From assembly GCA_964526035.1 (NCBI GenBank), contig CAZGKE010000178.1, positions 1 through 6,613 on the forward strand: a stretch of 6,613 bases of DNA, given 5' to 3'. Positions 5,754-6,613 of the stretch are shown here, piece after piece. A program made the translations under genes and the position numbers. Within the stretch, counting starts at the first letter, position 1; each line of letters opens with the position of its first letter. Source of the stretch: DAOMOD01 sp964526035. GTDB lineage: Bacteria > Pseudomonadota > Gammaproteobacteria > Xanthomonadales > BPKI01. The notes beneath the pieces were generated by a model. That model did not search any database, was not told the origin of the DNA, and saw nothing but the letters and a program-made list of their open reading frames with translations.

Positions 5754-6572
5754 TCAGCGAATCACCGGATCCAGCAGCGGCGCCCAGCGATCGTTGAGCA
5801 TGCGTCTGAAACCGTCACCGGTCGGATGCAGCTCGTCGTTCCAGTCCGCCTTTGCAAGCAGCGTTCCGCGGCTGTCGATCACGTGGAAACGGGGCTCCTG
5901 CGTCTCGACCCTGAGCAGCATGGCTGCAAAGCCGTCGACCATCCATTGGATCAGATTGCGTCGATCCTGCTCCGGAACACCGGCTCGCACCATGGAAGGC
6001 TGCAGCCAGGGTCCGCGAGTGAACGGCCCTATCACTGCGGGGCGACCATCGGGAAAAGCGTAGTCGTAGGTGTGGGTGAAGATCGGACAATCCGGCCGCT
6101 CGGCATCGCGTCGTCGGCACAGCAGGCGCAGGCGTTGCTCGAAGTGCGCCAGGGTGTGTGCAAAAGTGGCGGCGCGCAGATGATCGTGGACGACGTTCGG
6201 AGCATTCGGTGGGAGCGTACCGACCTGCGGTTCAGCGGCGCTCTTGAGGTAATCGTCGAAATGCTCGCCGATCAGATCGTTGCCGCCGCCGGAGAACAGG
6301 AGGGCATCGAAGCGGTAGCGCTTGAGCAGTGCGGCCAATGCGTCGAGCGAAAGATCGTTCAGCATGCGTCCAGCAATGTCCCCCGGAGCCGCGATGTTCA
6401 TGGTCACCGCGCTCCGTCGATAGCGTCCGGCGATGCGCCCCGACAGATTGCCGCCCTTGATGCCGGGAAAGCTGAACCACGAATCGCCCTCCAGAAGAAT
6501 GCGTTTCAACCGCGGCTTGTCGCGGATACGTTCGAGGAAACGGCGCAGGGTGAGCGGGGGAACTGCGAGCAT
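5754..6572 (-). CDS. SGNH/GDSL-family hydrolase, probably cytoplasmic
   Basis: Serine hydrolase of 272 residues, of the SGNH fold that cleaves esters, thioesters or acetyl groups. Block I is LLEGDSWFSFPG with Ser31 as nucleophile, the glycine block is NIAAPGDIAG (Gly64), block III is SGGGNDL with Asn98, and block V is DELHPTGDGF with Asp246 and His249, so all four defining residues are present. No signal peptide or membrane segment is visible; the N-terminus (MLAVPPLTLRRFLERIRDKPRLKR) is basic and amphipathic, consistent with a cytoplasmic protein. The start at 6572 is supported by AAGGAGG (6586-6580) seven bases upstream, the strongest ribosome binding site in the window. It converges on mddA across 52 bp. 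The substrate is unknown and no functional tie to the neighbours is evident. Confidence 0.85.
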   Translation of the reverse strand: MLAVPPLTLRRFLERIRDKPRLKRILLEGDSWFSFPGIKGGNLSGRIAGRYRRSAVTMNIAAPGDIAGRMLNDLSLDALAALLKRYRFDALLFSGGGNDLIGEHFDDYLKSAAEPQVGTLPPNAPNVVHDHLRAATFAHTLAHFEQRLRLLCRRRDAERPDCPIFTHTYDYAFPDGRPAVIGPFTRGPWLQPSMVRAGVPEQDRRNLIQWMVDGFAAMLLRVETQEPRFHVIDSRGTLLAKADWNDELHPTGDGFRRMLNDRWAPLLDPVIR

Positions 6573-6579
6573 GGCTGGG

Positions 6580-6586
6580 CCTCCTT
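6580..6586 (-). promoter_or_regulatory. Strong ribosome binding site of the SGNH hydrolase
   Basis: AAGGAGG on the minus strand lies seven bases before the ATG at 6572 and decides that start. The remaining 27 bases to the right edge show no clear promoter, so the promoter may lie beyond the window. Confidence 0.75.
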
Positions 6587-6613
6587 GTTGCCACGGGCTA
6601 GTGTGGTGTTCCG

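Noticed and set aside
4828..6063. Plus-strand open frame of 411 codons across mddA and the SGNH gene
   Set aside because: It overlaps mddA in another frame and then runs antisense to the SGNH hydrolase; composition is arginine- and alanine-rich with no motif.

Overview
This is a compact stretch of high-GC bacterial chromosome with six protein genes and very little spare sequence. The gene set and a REP-like interspersed element (3558-3595) suggest a proteobacterium, perhaps a gammaproteobacterium of the Xanthomonadales/Lysobacterales type. That placement is an inference from style and gene families, because no rRNA or other marker lies in the window. I see no tRNA, rRNA, CRISPR array, transposase or phage gene.

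Left module (1-3469). The left edge holds a broken remnant of an enoyl-CoA hydratase. Next comes a minus-strand acyl-CoA dehydrogenase of the large (about 600 aa) DmdC-like class. A short divergent promoter region (1923-2000) separates it from a plus-strand TetR-type regulator resembling the QsdR family. This region carries a perfect 19-bp palindrome (8-bp arms, 3-bp centre) that sits inside both predicted promoters, a textbook layout for a regulator controlling itself and the divergent gene. The regulator overlaps by 4 bases an EamA/DMT-type ten-helix membrane transporter, so the two are probably translationally coupled.

Middle (3470-3700) is a gene-free gap between convergent genes. It holds a REP-like hairpin and two weak GC-rich hairpins.

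Right module (3701-6572). A minus-strand alpha/beta hydrolase fused to a LuxR-type DNA-binding domain lies divergent to a plus-strand membrane methyltransferase that I recognise as MddA, methanethiol S-methyltransferase, which makes dimethyl sulfide from methanethiol. The fusion protein is the obvious candidate regulator of mddA. A minus-strand SGNH/GDSL hydrolase converges on mddA, with a 9-bp perfect stem-loop spanning the mddA stop codon.

How the parts may work together: the left module looks like ligand-controlled acyl-CoA oxidation plus export of a small metabolite. The right module looks like sensor-controlled methylation of methanethiol. A DmdC-like dehydrogenase and MddA could in principle act on the same organosulfur route (methylmercaptopropionyl-CoA to methanethiol to dimethyl sulfide), but the sequence does not prove the dehydrogenase substrate.
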